A stretch of DNA of 64,000 nucleotides from the NCBI RefSeq assembly GCF_037042905.1, contig NC_087252.1:27225494-27289493 (forward strand). Direction: 5' to 3'. This stretch comes from Lytechinus pictus (lineage: Eukaryota > Echinodermata > Echinoidea > Temnopleuroida > Toxopneustidae). Every line of letters starts with the position of its first letter. The stretch's first letter is position 1. The position numbers and the translations under genes are program-made. Shown here piece by piece: positions 12,173-23,529 of this stretch. Below the pieces are notes generated by a model. That model saw nothing but the letters and a program-made list of their open reading frames with translations, made no database searches and was not told the DNA's origin.

Positions 12173-12937
12173 TTATTTGTTTTATAGTCCTGTTCTGAAC
12201 AAAATAACTAACAGGCATTTCGATGAGCATTAGCATTTTTTTCCCAAATTTTATTTCAACACTAACAGTCATTGCAAAACAATTTACATTATAAATTAAA
12301 GTTAAAGAGCAAGATATAAATTATCAGACACAACAAAATGTACAAAGTTACATCACACATGAGCTTTTACACCACATACTTTTGACAATCTTTCTTTGAA
12401 TAATCTTGTTTTTGAAGGATATTTCTCAACTTGCTAATTTCTGCCTCTTCAAAAACATTGAAAAGAGAGAACAGATCTCATTCCCTCTGAGACATCAGTC
12501 TATCAGATTCAGAATTACTAACATTTTACAATTTGGTCCCTGTAAATTACAACAACTAGTCCATGCTTCTTTTGTACACTACATTAACATAGCCTGACTT
12601 TGCGTTTCTTTTTATGAAGCTACATGTTTGAGCGTACACGGAAGTCTATGTTAAGTTACACCATTGTCTAACTCTGCATTATTATTGTAAGCCGTAAAAT
12701 CTCAGAATTGTTCACATTGCATATTCCTGCAATTTACTCTGCTATTTCGTCCTACTTTAAGTCTTAGTGAAGAAACTATTTATTTAAGTTATGTTCCAGA
12801 CAACTAATTATGAATGATTGAAGAGTCAAATGAGATAATAGATCAATCGTGGAGGCTCCCTACTGGTAGAGATGTATATGTGACCAATTGGCTATCCATA
12901 GTCAGACCAAAACTTTAACCACAGTTTAAATTAATGC
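12173..12937. other. AT-rich, possible LINE tail
   Basis: TTTATTTCAACACTAACAG at 12249 resembles the reversed 3' end of a LINE, but this is weak. Nothing else recognised. Confidence 0.3.
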
Positions 12938-13094
12938 TACAGTCACATCTCCCCGACGGCGGCCGTACGGCTAGTCTAAAACAGCCGTTTTATTCACTTT
13001 TTATTCAAACATCTACATGTAGCTGGTACAAAAAATGTTAAAACGGCTGTTTTCGACTCGCCATACGGCCACCGTAGCAAATGTGACTGAGGTA
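12938..13094. mobile_element. GC-ended hairpin MITE, copy 1
   Basis: Inverted arms CGGCGGCCGTACGGC and CGTATGGCGAGTCGAAAAC surround a short AT centre, with GTCACAT-type outer ends. The second copy is at 35092. Confidence 0.75.
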
Positions 13095-13652
13095 TAAATC
13101 CGAGTTTGCAATACAGCCATTTTATATCACATTCTCAATAATACTTACATTCAAATAAATAAATACTTATTTTATGACAAAGATAATGAAGAAAGGGATC
13201 ATAAGATGAGGCAAAAGAGAAATCAGACAACGATGTGCAGAGTATTTAGAAAGGGAAATGAATGAGTTTGGGAGAAAAGTGGGGTAAAGCGGGGGTGAAA
13301 AGAAACAAAGAGAGATGGAAAGGGAGAGAGAGAGAGACGGAAGGGAAAATAGCCGGTAAGGAGATGAATGAAAGAAGGAGAATGAAAAGTGACATGTGTG
13401 AGGTCTCACTATCCTAGCAGTCGATACATTGGCGTATAGATGTTGGGGCTTGGGACCCCCCCAAAAAATAGGAAAAAAAAGGAAGGGATAGTATTGGAAT
13501 GTGGTAAGATATGAACCTATTGTGTTTTCTTATTTTTCATTGTCACAATTTTATTTTCATTTTGAAATGTGGTGTTCGTTTCGAAATTATATATATTATC
13601 CCCGTGCCTCAAATTCCGCCATCTTTTTCTCTCTAGTACACAGAAACAATAC
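13095..13652. other. purine-rich stretch, no gene
   Basis: A GA-rich run at 13200-13390 gives a Ser/Leu/Phe-rich shadow frame. Not coding. Confidence 0.4.
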
Positions 13653-14251
13653 TTAAAGGACAAGTCCACTCCAATAAAAAGTTGATTTGCATAAAAAGAG
13701 AAAAATTCAACAAGCATAACACTGAAAATTTTAGCAAAATCGGATGTAAAATAAGGAAGTTATGACATTTTAAAGTTTCGCTGAATTTCACAAAACAGTT
13801 ATATGCACATCCTGGCTGGTATGCAAATGAGGAGACTATGACGTCATCCACTCACTATTTCTTTTGTATTTCATTATGTCAAATATGAAATATTCAAATT
13901 TTCTCCTCATTGGCAAGTGATACAACGATTAATTCCTCCTTGAACATGTGGCATTAGTATTGTTTAATACTATATGTTTCAGTCAAGTAGGTCCTTATTG
14001 TCAAATCTCAAAAAAATGAAATATTGTATAATTCAAACAATAAAAAACAAAAGAAATAGTGAGTGATGGACATCATCGACTGACTCACCTAGTTGTGCAT
14101 ATCACTGTTTTGTGAAAAATAAGCGAAACTTTAAAATGTCATAACTTTCTTATTTTACATCCGATTTTGATGAAATTTTCAGCACTATGCTAGTTTGATT
14201 TTTCTTTATTTATTCAAGGCAGCATTTTCCTGGGGTGGACTTGACCTTTAA
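13653..14251. mobile_element. TTAA-flanked inverted-repeat element, copy 1
   Basis: A 599-bp non-coding element bounded by TTAA at both ends. Termini are TTAAAGGACAAGTCCAC and GTGGACTTGACCTTTAA, and long subterminal arms include TTATGACATTTTAAAG. TTAA target use fits Kolobok or piggyBac classes. Relatives lie at 33199, 47658 and 53848. Confidence 0.8.
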
Positions 14252-15000
14252 GAACGGCAACGGTACAGAGGAAAGAAAAGTTTCGAATTTTTGATCGGAA
14301 AATAGATAGAAAACAACAAGAACAAACATTTATAATCTTACGAAGGTGGATAAAATTACTCATAGCCAAGATATAAATATATATAATACACCAAGATGAT
14401 AACATATGACGTAGTGATGACATCACCAGTTGCGTGTTATTCTGTTCCAAGGGTTGTTAAGGTATGGAGGAGCTGAAAAGAAAAGAAAAGGACAAGGGAT
14501 TAGCAATGTGTAGTAATGTTTCCGCTGTCGGTGGAAACAAATACCATTTCATATTTTTTATCCAGTGGTGGTTAGGTTCATACAAATTTACAAACCAAGG
14601 TTACATGATTGATATAAGGTTGTGTGTTTATTTATTAAATTTGTTGTGGTGGCTATATATGGCACGAAACGACCGGTTGCCTTAAAGCATCTCGGTAATA
14701 TTGTTTTAACGTGGGTATCAGCTATATCTAAACACATTTTTTTTTTAATCCGCAAGCCCAAAGAAATAGAAATTAGCAAATGATTGAAGAAACCAATGAA
14801 TAGATTAAATCAATGAATAGATGAAAACAATACTGAAGGAACAAATTAATGAATTCAAACAGAATGTAACCCTGTATATTTAGGTACTGTTCTCAGCACT
14901 GGTAATACTCAAATTTGTAAGTTATCTAAACATTCAATATGAAAAAATATAGCCTATACATCAACGTATAAACAGATCATTGGACATGGGCGATGCAAGG
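14252..15000. other. no recognised gene
   Basis: Frames at 14464 and 14588 lack motifs or splice context. Confidence 0.4.
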
Positions 15001-15235
15001 AGAATTAGTTGAAGGAGATAATAAAATAATAACATTAATACTAACGATAGTAATGATAATGATGATGATGATAATGATAATAATACTAATAATAGTAAAC
15101 ATGAGAATGATAATAATAATAATAATAATATGATAATAATAATATTAATAATAATAATAATAATAGTGATGTCTTGTCGAGCGCATACACCGTTCAGAGA
15201 CGCTCATGGCGCTAGCCATGACGTATAGCGTTTCT
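15001..15235. repeat. (AAT)n microsatellite and SINE tail
   Basis: Imperfect AAT/GAT repeats at 15020-15165, then GAGCGCATACACCG and GCTCATGGCGCTAGCC, a SINE 3' tail also seen at 34395. Confidence 0.7.
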
Positions 15236-15958
15236 TAACACAGGTCCGTATTGAATTATGAATTATCGTTTATTATTTAGGTGGCAATAATGACAGCGAA
15301 AATGTGATTCAAAATGATGATATTGGAGGTGTTCTGTCTGTCTGATGAAAAAAAAAAGAAAAATAAAGACTAGCACTCTTACCACCGTGGAAATAAAATA
15401 GAAAGAAGATCAGTTTTAGTATTATCGACAACCATGCCACGTAATCCGGATCTAGAATACTTCCAATTTGTTTGTGATTAGCTAATGGGTCTATGGAATT
15501 GTGTTAGCAATTTGAATTATGGAGCTGCCTTAAAACAATAGACGGCAGAAAGTCGGTTTCCTAACATTTTCCTCGTCTTGTTATGGTTGGAGAAATAAGT
15601 GGTTTAAACGTAAGTAGGTTTCGGAAGCATTAGACTAATTGAATGATAGGCCTCGAGTAACCAGTCCATTAAATCACATCCGATGGTATAGTGAAATGGG
15701 TGAATCCAGGTATTTTTTCGAGGGACAATTTTTACTTGAATTCTCCCATGCCTACTTCACTGTGATTTCGTTGAATTCTTCTCAAGTTTTTACGTCCACT
15801 GCGAGACCAACGGATGCTGTACGAGAAATCCGTTGTTAAAAGTTGGCACCTATTACGTTTTTTTGTGTGCAGTTTATGGCATAATTATTATAACCACCAT
15901 GACCACCACTGAAAATATTACTGCATTTACACGGGTAAATCCTAATCAAACTAACAAG
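15236..15958. other. no recognised gene
   Basis: Isolated donor-like sites (15377 on -, 15608 on +) have no supported partner exons. Confidence 0.35.
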
Positions 15959-16565
15959 TACCGTATGGGTACTAGTATTCAACCCGGCATAATTCAAAGA
16001 TTTTGACATATTCCCCAAAATATTTAGAAATAGGGAATTTATCTTAATTTCACACCTTTGTTATTTTCTGTTGTCGATATTTTCTTTGTCAATCTGTCGA
16101 CTGTATGCGCGGAGGATCGAATTATGCGGCGATGGCCTTTTGGAACTAAATGGTACTAGTATTCAACCTAGTGAGGATTGATAGCAAATCTCAAAAGGGT
16201 TTAGATTGCTAAATTAGATCTAGATCTATGTAAGTCTCTGGCTTTGATTAATTCCCTGTTTGGTCTCATCTCAAATGGTCTAGTCCATAGTCGGATGGGA
16301 CAAGGGCAGATTGAGAGACAGGGCCATCTTTCATCGCTAGGTTGAATACTAGTGCCGGCGGGTTGAATACTAGTACCAAAATCCGTCGCCGTATAATTCG
16401 ATCGCCCGCGCACACAGTCAACTGGTTGAAGAAAAAAATAACGGAAAAAGAATAACCAGCATTTGCTCTTGGAAATAAGACGGGTCTGAAATTCAGGTAA
16501 ATTCTATATTTCTATATATTTGAGGAAACTCTCCAAACGGGTTGAATACTAGTGCCCTTACGGTA
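15959..16565. mobile_element. nested foldback element
   Basis: The ends TACCGTATGGGTACTAGT and ACTAGTGCCCTTACGGTA are inverted. A second inverted pair inside (GGTACTAGTATTCAACCTAG at about 16150, and its complement near 16340) continues into GATCGAATTATGCGGCGA and its complement near 16395. The word GTTGAATACTAGT occurs five or six times counting both strands. No coding. Confidence 0.75.
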
Positions 16566-17513
16566 TAGGTTATAGACCTTTAGGTGACATAACTTTTATT
16601 CATTGATTTATTTATTTGTTTATGTATTTATTCATCATTTTTATATTCATATTTTATTATTCATTCATTTATTCATTTTTTTTTTTGGGGGGGGGGCAAC
16701 AACAAATTATGACGACATATTTTCCTCCTGTTTCACTGACAGAGGGAATTTATGGTTATGGGAATAAAACTTATCATAATAGACATACTTCTTCATCCTC
16801 ACCCTTTCCTTCATACTAATTTCCTCTCCTTTTTTTTATACCCTACTTAAAAACTGAAGGAATGGTGGTCGCCCCTTGTCGCTGCACCTTGTCACACAAA
16901 AAAAAACCCTTTAAAAATATAAGCAAATACTCGCAATGTATAACTAACATGCTTTGTTTTCTGCACCCAAAATGAACCGAGGCTACACCCTTCTGACCAC
17001 AGATCCCATCACATTTAGTCAGAATTATTTCTACAATGAATTTAGGTATCGGGGGAGCGTTTCATCAACAATTTCGTCCGACAATTTCTTGATTATGATT
17101 GGTTGAGAAGTGCTGTTACCACACTAACTTTCGGTACTTGTCGGATAAAGCGTCTGACACGTCCTTTCGTGAAACGTTCCCCTGGCTTGCGCAGTAAAGG
17201 CATTACGCGCTGGTAGGAAATGTGAAGTCCCAAATGCATACTACAATCGCACCCAACGAAACCTGCTTCAAACCTGCCAATAATCAGGACTTTTCGCATT
17301 TACTACGTGGAAACTCCCCACAATGCGCCAATACCTTTGAAAATGCAAGTCAAATGACAATTGAGAGCTGAGAGGCTTTTGTCGAAAGTTGGTGGACCAG
17401 GACAGCATCGTAATCTCTTGACTCTGGACAACGGCATATTTGCAATTGCTTGCCCGATGCAAATCTTCGGATGATCTGCTGTCCCAGTCCACCAAATTTC
17501 GAAAAAAGCCTCT
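16566..17513. other. no recognised gene
   Basis: TTTATTCATT-type AT repeats near 16600-16690 and a short G-run. Nothing else supportable. Confidence 0.4.
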
Positions 17514-17521
17514 CAGCTCTC

Positions 17522-17904
17522 CACTAGCGTACCTACGGGGGGGGGGGGGGGGGGGGGGGGGGCAGAGGGGGCAGTCTGTCCCCCCTGACGAGCCACAACC
17601 CATGCAAAGGACGTATCCCTGCCCCCCTGACGAGCTTGAAGACCTTTATTGCTCCCCCTGACGAGCTTGAAGACCCTTTTTTTCTTCTTTTTTTTTGCTT
17701 GTCCAATTTGTTTCTGGTACGATATCCTTCATTTGTGATTGAAGACCTTTTATTTTATTTTTTTGCTTGCCAAATTTTTTTCTGTTACGAAATCCTTCAT
17801 TTGTGATTGAAGACCTTTTATTTATTTTTTTTTTTTGCTTGTCAATTTTTTTGGCGGACGGTTTTGCCCCCCCCCCCCTGTGAAAAATCCCAGGTACGCC
17901 ACTG
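17522..17904. mobile_element. hAT-type element with 8-bp target duplication
   Basis: Starts CACTAGCGTACCTACGGG and ends CCCAGGTACGCCACTG, matching the CAGTGGCGTACC termini of the elements at 21092 and 38543. The flanks CAGCTCTC (17514-17521) and CAGATCTC (17905-17912) form an 8-bp duplication with one mismatch. The interior is different from the other two copies: three repeats of a unit with GATTGAAGACCTTTTATT or GACGAGCTTGAAGACC, plus a 20+ bp G-run. Confidence 0.85.
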
Positions 17905-18076
17905 CAGATCTCCATTGTGATCTTGATTTCATTTTTAAGAGAATTCGATGAGTTGTAGAGAGTGCCCCCGTAGTAAATGCGAAAACTGCCTAGTATGGCA
18001 TTGAAAAATACTTTAGTACTTTGGATGTGTCTGGAACCGGTGTCGTTGATCGGGGGGGGGGGGGGGGGGGTGTTTC

Positions 18077-18330
18077 ACACATTCTAAAAATATTGGGTAA
18101 AAGTGCTCCATGAGGTTAATTATGTGTCCAACCAACATTGGGCATTTCTTTTGGGCATTTTATTGATCTAGTGTGATAAAATTTAGCCCATTCTAAAGTA
18201 ATTGCTGCTTATTTTTTTTAACCTTACTAGACAACAAGCTTCACGCATTGGGTAAAATACTGCCCCAAATTGGTTGGACACATAATTTCCCTCGTGGTGG
18301 TAAAAATTTTACCCAATATATTTTACAGTG
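18077..18330. mobile_element. palindromic MITE (ATTGGGTAAAA family)
   Basis: The outer arms TATTGGGTAAAA and TTTTACCCAATATATTTTACAGTG are inverted. An inner pair TTATGTGTCCAACCAA and TTGGTTGGACACATAA makes a second arm. Related degenerate copies lie at 26160 and 44400. Confidence 0.75.
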
Positions 18331-18494
18331 CAAAGATTTACTTATGACTTATATTCGCACTTAAATGCCTATAATGCGGTATAAAAGACATTTTCCGCAT
18401 TGGTCAGATCATGCGAAGAGGACGCGCACTACTGCATATTGATCAATTAGATCGCGCGTTGCATTTCAGATATACGCGTCCGATTAAGTGCGAT

Positions 18495-19438
18495 TTAAGG
18501 ACGTTCCACAGTTATGTTTGTGCGCATTATGATCTGCGCATTTTTACACTCTGCGCGCTGACGTCACAATGGATGAACATGTGATTAATTAGCTGTAGGT
18601 ATGAGCTAATTTTTATCCTTATCTGCTCTAGCTGCAAATACGATGCGTTATTTTATGAAGCTAAAAAATTTGCATTATTCCATGGACCATTTAAAAAAAG
18701 TATCTCTACAATTTTATAATACTTTACTCTGCAGTGCTGCAAAGAATGATGAACATGACCCCGAATTTGAATAAATGGACGAGTGGTTTTGAATTTTTCT
18801 TCAGATGGATAAACGGCATTTGGCGCGTTTTTTGTGTTTTAAAAAGCACATTTGCTCTAATAAAAGTGCTGATAGTTTGAAAACAAGTACATGAACCCCT
18901 ATTTTTCATTGTTTGCACCTCTTAGGTATACCTTCCTCTACAACTTTGCAAAGTTTGGTTTAAATGACATGGATTTTTAATAAAGTGCAGCATTTATTGC
19001 ACTTTCTAGTTTGTTATTGAAACTTCACATTTTTTTAGATTAGGTTTTTGTTATATTTTATGCTATTTTTTAAGAACTGATAGTGCTGTTATACTTAAAA
19101 CAGTAAACAATAGCACTATAAATAGATTCCCAATCTTAAAAATACAATTATTAACTCTCTTGCGAAATTTGATGGGATTTTCATGGATTTTGACTGAGTA
19201 ATACAAGTTTAAACACACTGTAGTGCATCTCGTGAGGTCTAAAAATGCCAAATTCTTTTGAATGCGCAATTCTTAAGAACATCCATTTGAATGAACTTTG
19301 AAGCTCTATAGCAAAAAAATCAAGCACATGGACCCATGTTAATTTATGCATATTTCGATTATTCAGGTTCTAAAGTATCTATATGCAAAGTTTGGTGAAA
19401 ATGACATGGATTTCACTTTAACTGTGGAACGTCCTTAA
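18495..19438. mobile_element. TTAA-flanked element with perfect 20-bp TIR
   Basis: Both ends carry TTAAGGACGTTCCACAGTTA in inverted orientation (18495-18514 and 19419-19438), a perfect 20-bp match that includes the TTAA target. The 944-bp interior is AT-rich and repeats GCAAAGTTTGGT and AAATGACATGGATTT. No transposase frame. Confidence 0.85.
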
Positions 19439-19531
19439 GTCACCCTCAAATCTTTGTGAAACACCCCCCTGACTGTATTATAATATTAGATTCCTTTCTG
19501 GACCACACACAGGAAAACAATAAGCATGGTA

Positions 19532-20615
19532 CAGTCAGACCGCAGGTCCCTATGCTAATGAGCAAAAAGGCCAGATTCATCCAAATCATCTCGTGGCTGA
19601 ATCCTCCTCCTTGCAAAATCTCGTGATTCGTGAGATTTTCTTTCTCTAAGAATTTACCTGTTTTAACCTCAAGTTAAATGAAATATTATTGCACCATCAG
19701 ATAGAGTAAATGTTACTCTTTCATATTGGTCATTTATTTTGTATACAATATTTTGTTAAATAAGTAAAGTTCTGGCCTGAAAATGTGCCTCAAAACTGAA
19801 TTTTTTTCCTCTGTTTTCTTTTGCAAATTGTGCAAAACTTTTTATTTTGAGCCTCAATGATATCTATATCACCATAAAGCTGAACTTCTGTACTTTCTCA
19901 CAATGCCACTCTTGATATGCGGCACCTTTTAATCGGGTCAAGATCACACTTTTCCCACCAAGGTACAAGACGAGATTTCTGAAATTTTGTACTTGCATGA
20001 AATCCAGAGTTCTGATTGGCTGGATAAGGTTCACAGAACAACAGGCGCGGGGTATTTGAGGAGATTACCACATGGGAAGTGTGACCTTCCCATGAACCCA
20101 GGCATTGGAACCGTTGGAATTTGCCAATGGGTGGTCTCTTTGACCAATCAGTGTGCAGTATTCTTGTTTTCAAGCTGCTTTATGTACTTGGCAAATGAAA
20201 AGTGTGATCTTGACCCGATTAAACCAATTCTTATTTTGAAACCTATATCATTTTAAAGCATACATATTCAGCTTTATCATGATTTAAAAATCATTTGGGC
20301 TCAAACAAAAATAAAGTGTAAAAATAGCAGCTTTTGTCAGGTGAAAATAATTATTTTGTAGCATATTTTAGATCAAAATTTTAACCTATATTACAAAATC
20401 TTTGAATAAATTCAAAGACATGACCTGAAAGAATGATTCTTCTTCTTTACAATGATACCAAAGTTATGAAATTCGATGCACAATTAGAGCAGCAATGACC
20501 GAATGAAAAGAGGTGGTTTGGTCCGCATCAAGCTCATTAAATATGCAAAACATCTCGAGTCATGACTATCACTTGGATGAAAGAAGCCACTTTCTTGGGA
20601 CCTGCCGTCTGACTG
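19532..20615. mobile_element. 1.1-kb long palindromic element
   Basis: The ends CAGTCAGACCGCAGGTCCC and its near complement GGGACCTGCCGTCTGACTG delimit it, with GGTA immediately outside both. Much of the length is palindromic: GATAAAGCTGAA arms flank a perfect inner pair TTTAATCGGGTCAAGATC (19929) and its complement ending near 20222. No coding. Confidence 0.8.
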
Positions 20616-21083
20616 GGTAAGCAAGGCAAGGATTTGGCAACCTCCATACCTTCACATTCGAAATATCTTCGTGTTGATTGACCAAAGAGTGATGAACATT
20701 TGCACATCTTTCCAGTCACGTGATGTCGGCAATCTAGAGAGAGAGAGAAGGGGTGTGTGAGGGAGAGAGAGAAGAGAGGGGAGGGGTGGTGTTAAAAAAA
20801 GATCAGAAGGTAAATTTGTGATTTTGCAAATTTTAATGTGCCATTCCAAATAATCATAACTTCGATTTTGCTCCAGACTAAACAATAATTTGAGAAACGT
20901 TTCATCATCATTCGTCAATTACCATGGAAACAAAATGCGCTTTCTATCCTATTGAGATTGATATTGTAATATATTTCATCATGTTCTTCTGGCTCCTAAC
21001 AAATTATTTAAATATTTTATGCAGAATTGATAAAAAAAATAATTTGAACTCGATATTGGGCTGGCAAATGGCAATTTATAAAT
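20616..21083. other. no recognised gene; (GA)n at 20735
   Basis: A short GA microsatellite at about 20735-20785, otherwise unremarkable AT-rich DNA. Confidence 0.4.
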
Positions 21084-21091
21084 GTGTTGTA

Positions 21092-22618
21092 CAGTGGCGT
21101 ACCGTGGGTCACGGCATTGGGGGGGGGGGGGCACCAGCACAAATTTTGAGTCACTCGGTGAGCGCGCAAAGTGCGCTCAATTGCCAGGTATAGGCATTGA
21201 CCTTATAGAGACATTTTTAAGGACTGTGCCATTAAACGGATATGTAATGTATCTCACTGATCAAATGATGCGAGCGCGAAGCTCGAGCTAAATATTTTTG
21301 ATATTCAGACCTAAAAAGGGACATAATAAGCAATTAAAAAAAAAAAAAATACGTATCTGTCTCGCTAAACAAATAATGCGAGCGCGAAGCGCGAGCTGAA
21401 ATTTTTGTATTTATTTACCCCAAACAGAGACAGTTTAAGGAATATTTTTAGGAATCAAATAAGAGAATACATATCTCACCATACTCATCTAATTTGAGTG
21501 CCAATCGCTTGCTGATTTTGTTAAAAAACATGAAACACTTTTTGTAGTCATTGTAATCATGATTAAAATACGCATCTCACTAATCAAATATTGCAAGCGC
21601 AAAGCGCGAGCTGAAAATTTAGGAAATTGAGACCTGAAGAGAAGCATTTTAAGGCTTGTTTGTAGGAATTTACGAAGACCATACATATTTCACTAACAAA
21701 ATGATGCGAGCGCGAAGCGCGAGCTGAAAATTTTGTATATATTGACCCCAAACAGGGACATTTTAATGACTATTTCTTTTTTTGGAATCCATTAAGTGTA
21801 TACATATCTCACCATAGTCATCAAATGCGAGTACCGAGCGATTGCTGATTTTGTTAGAATCACATCCAAACACATGAAGAGCTTATATTGAAGCCATAGT
21901 AATCATGATTATCATACGCATCTCACTAGCGCAAAGTGCGAGCTAAAAATATAGGAAATTCAGATCTGAAGAGGGGCATTTTAAGGCTCGTTTGTAGGAA
22001 TCTACTAAGACCATACGTATTTCACTAACCAAATGATGCGAGCGCGAAGAGAGAGCTGAAAATTGTTGATATTGAGATTAGAAAAAGAGACATTTTAAGG
22101 ACTGATTTTAGGAATTCATGAAGAGCAGACATATCTCATCAATCCACTTATTCGAACGTAAGCACGAACAGGAAATGTTTTATATGCAGACCTTAAAATG
22201 GGGCAATCACTTTAAGTAGTCATGAAAAAGAAGCATATGTCACTACATAAAACAATAATAACTCGAAGTGCGATGAAATATATTTGATGCATATTGACTT
22301 GAAAACAGGACGTTTTAGTACAACATGTTTATATATCTCGTTAAACAGACAATGCGAGTGCCAGGAATAATGAACAAATAGGCCCTGAGCTAATTATGTT
22401 TTATAAAGTTATGAAAAAATATTTCTTATGTAATATAACATAACATAATTTAATATAACATTATAATGTACAATAATTTCTTCTATCCCACTACGTTTCT
22501 TTCTTCTCCCTCTTTTTCTCCTTTTTCTCCCGTTTTTTTTTTTTTTTTTTTTTGCCAGCCGATTGGGGGGGGGGGGGGGCACGTGCCCCCCCCATGCCCC
22601 CCCGTAGTTACGCCACTG
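21092..22618. mobile_element. hAT-type element with GCGAGCGCGAAGCGC repeats, copy 1
   Basis: Termini are CAGTGGCGTACCGTGGG and CCGTAGTTACGCCACTG. A perfect 8-bp duplication GTGTTGTA flanks it (21084-21091 and 22619-22626), diagnostic of hAT-class insertion. The 1.5-kb interior holds about eight degenerate units, each with GCGAGCGCGAAGCGCGAGCT followed by AT-rich DNA and a CATATCTCACT word. There is no transposase frame. It ends about 60 bp downstream of the stop codon of the peptide gene at 22678. Confidence 0.9.
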
Positions 22619-22677
22619 GTGTTGTAGAAGTTAATATAGGATTAAAAATAAACACTGCTATGAAAGTACCGCCCGTA

Positions 22678-23529
22678 TTATGAGAAAATGATCATTCTGG
22701 CACAAACATGAAATGAAAATTGTTTAGGAAACGTTGCACTTTCGAGGCGACAAGCCCTTTCCGGCCAATGTCGTAGATGGTGTCGTCGCTTTGTCGTATT
22801 GCATCTACAACTATGCCATCTACGACGAATGTCTGATGAAGTTTGACGCTTCACACGTGAAATCTCAGCACAGGTGATACTTCACGATTGGAGATAAAAG
22901 GGGACGTTTTCTCATGTTATCACTCCAAACAAATGACCATCCTCAGGTCAACCCTTATGCTAAACTCACAAATGAAAGCGACTCGAACCGACAAATTGAT
23001 GTAAACTTTGATGGATCTGGCCCCCTGTTGCATAAAAGTTACCCTTATGGTAATTTCGCCATGCAATGGTAACTTGCATTATCCTTGATTTTGATTGGCT
23101 GGTGATCAGCGTTACCATGTTAGCTACCATTGGATGGCAAAGTCATCATAATAGTAACTTTTATGCAACGGGCCCTGATCAGCAATCGGTTTTATTGGTG
23201 TGAATGTGACCGTAATATATATCTACTACTATATTAGCGATCAAAATCACTTATTCTGAACAAAATTCAGCTAGATAAAACCTGCATTAGCACAAACGTT
23301 TCATAATCTACATTCTTACAGTTCCATGACGATCTTTTGCTCACGCTTCCAGTGTCCATTTCTGCTATTGCTTCTGCGTAGGCTTCATCCAAGAGGTCAT
23401 CCAAGGCAGCGATCTCCCAGAGTTCCAGAGGAGCTGTCATGGCAACCGATGTCATCAGTGCTACAGCCAGCACACCGCATAATACCATCTGCTTATAATC
23501 CATCTTAGTCTGATATACTCAATATAAAT
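22678..23529 (-). CDS. secreted peptide precursor with KR cleavage site
   Basis: Exon 23529-23320 follows a good acceptor (TTTATTTTCCAG) and has 26 nt of 5' UTR. From ATG 23503-23501 it encodes 61 residues. Residues 1-24 form a signal peptide (hydrophobic VLCGVLAVALMTSVAMTA). Residues 25-55 are an acidic propiece (ALDDLLDEAYAEAIAEMD). A dibasic Lys56-Arg57 precedes SSWN, and the donor GTAAGA follows at 23319. A phase-matched exon at 22832-22678 adds 51 residues: RRRWHSCRC, then KRRHHLRHW, four Cys in all, and a TAA stop, for 112 residues. Acidic propiece plus cationic mature peptide is the layout of antimicrobial precursors such as sea-urchin centrocins. A neuropeptide is the alternative. The first exon is well supported. 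The second is tentative because its acceptor tract is weak and its start forms a small hairpin. An upstream non-coding exon should exist. Confidence 0.55.
23019..23175. mobile_element. foldback MITE in the peptide-gene intron
   Basis: Inverted arms TGTTGCATAAAAGTTAC and GTAACTTTTATGCAACGGG enclose internal GGTAAC words. About 157 bp, inside the inferred 487-bp intron (22833-23319). Confidence 0.8.

Noticed and set aside
15377..15440. Short ATG-to-GTAAGA exon on the - strand
   Set aside because: About as many such chance combinations are expected in 64 kb, and no partner exon or other support was seen.
15584..15613. ATG-to-GTAAGT exon on the + strand
   Set aside because: The exon end is not AG-like and no phase-matched downstream exon was found.
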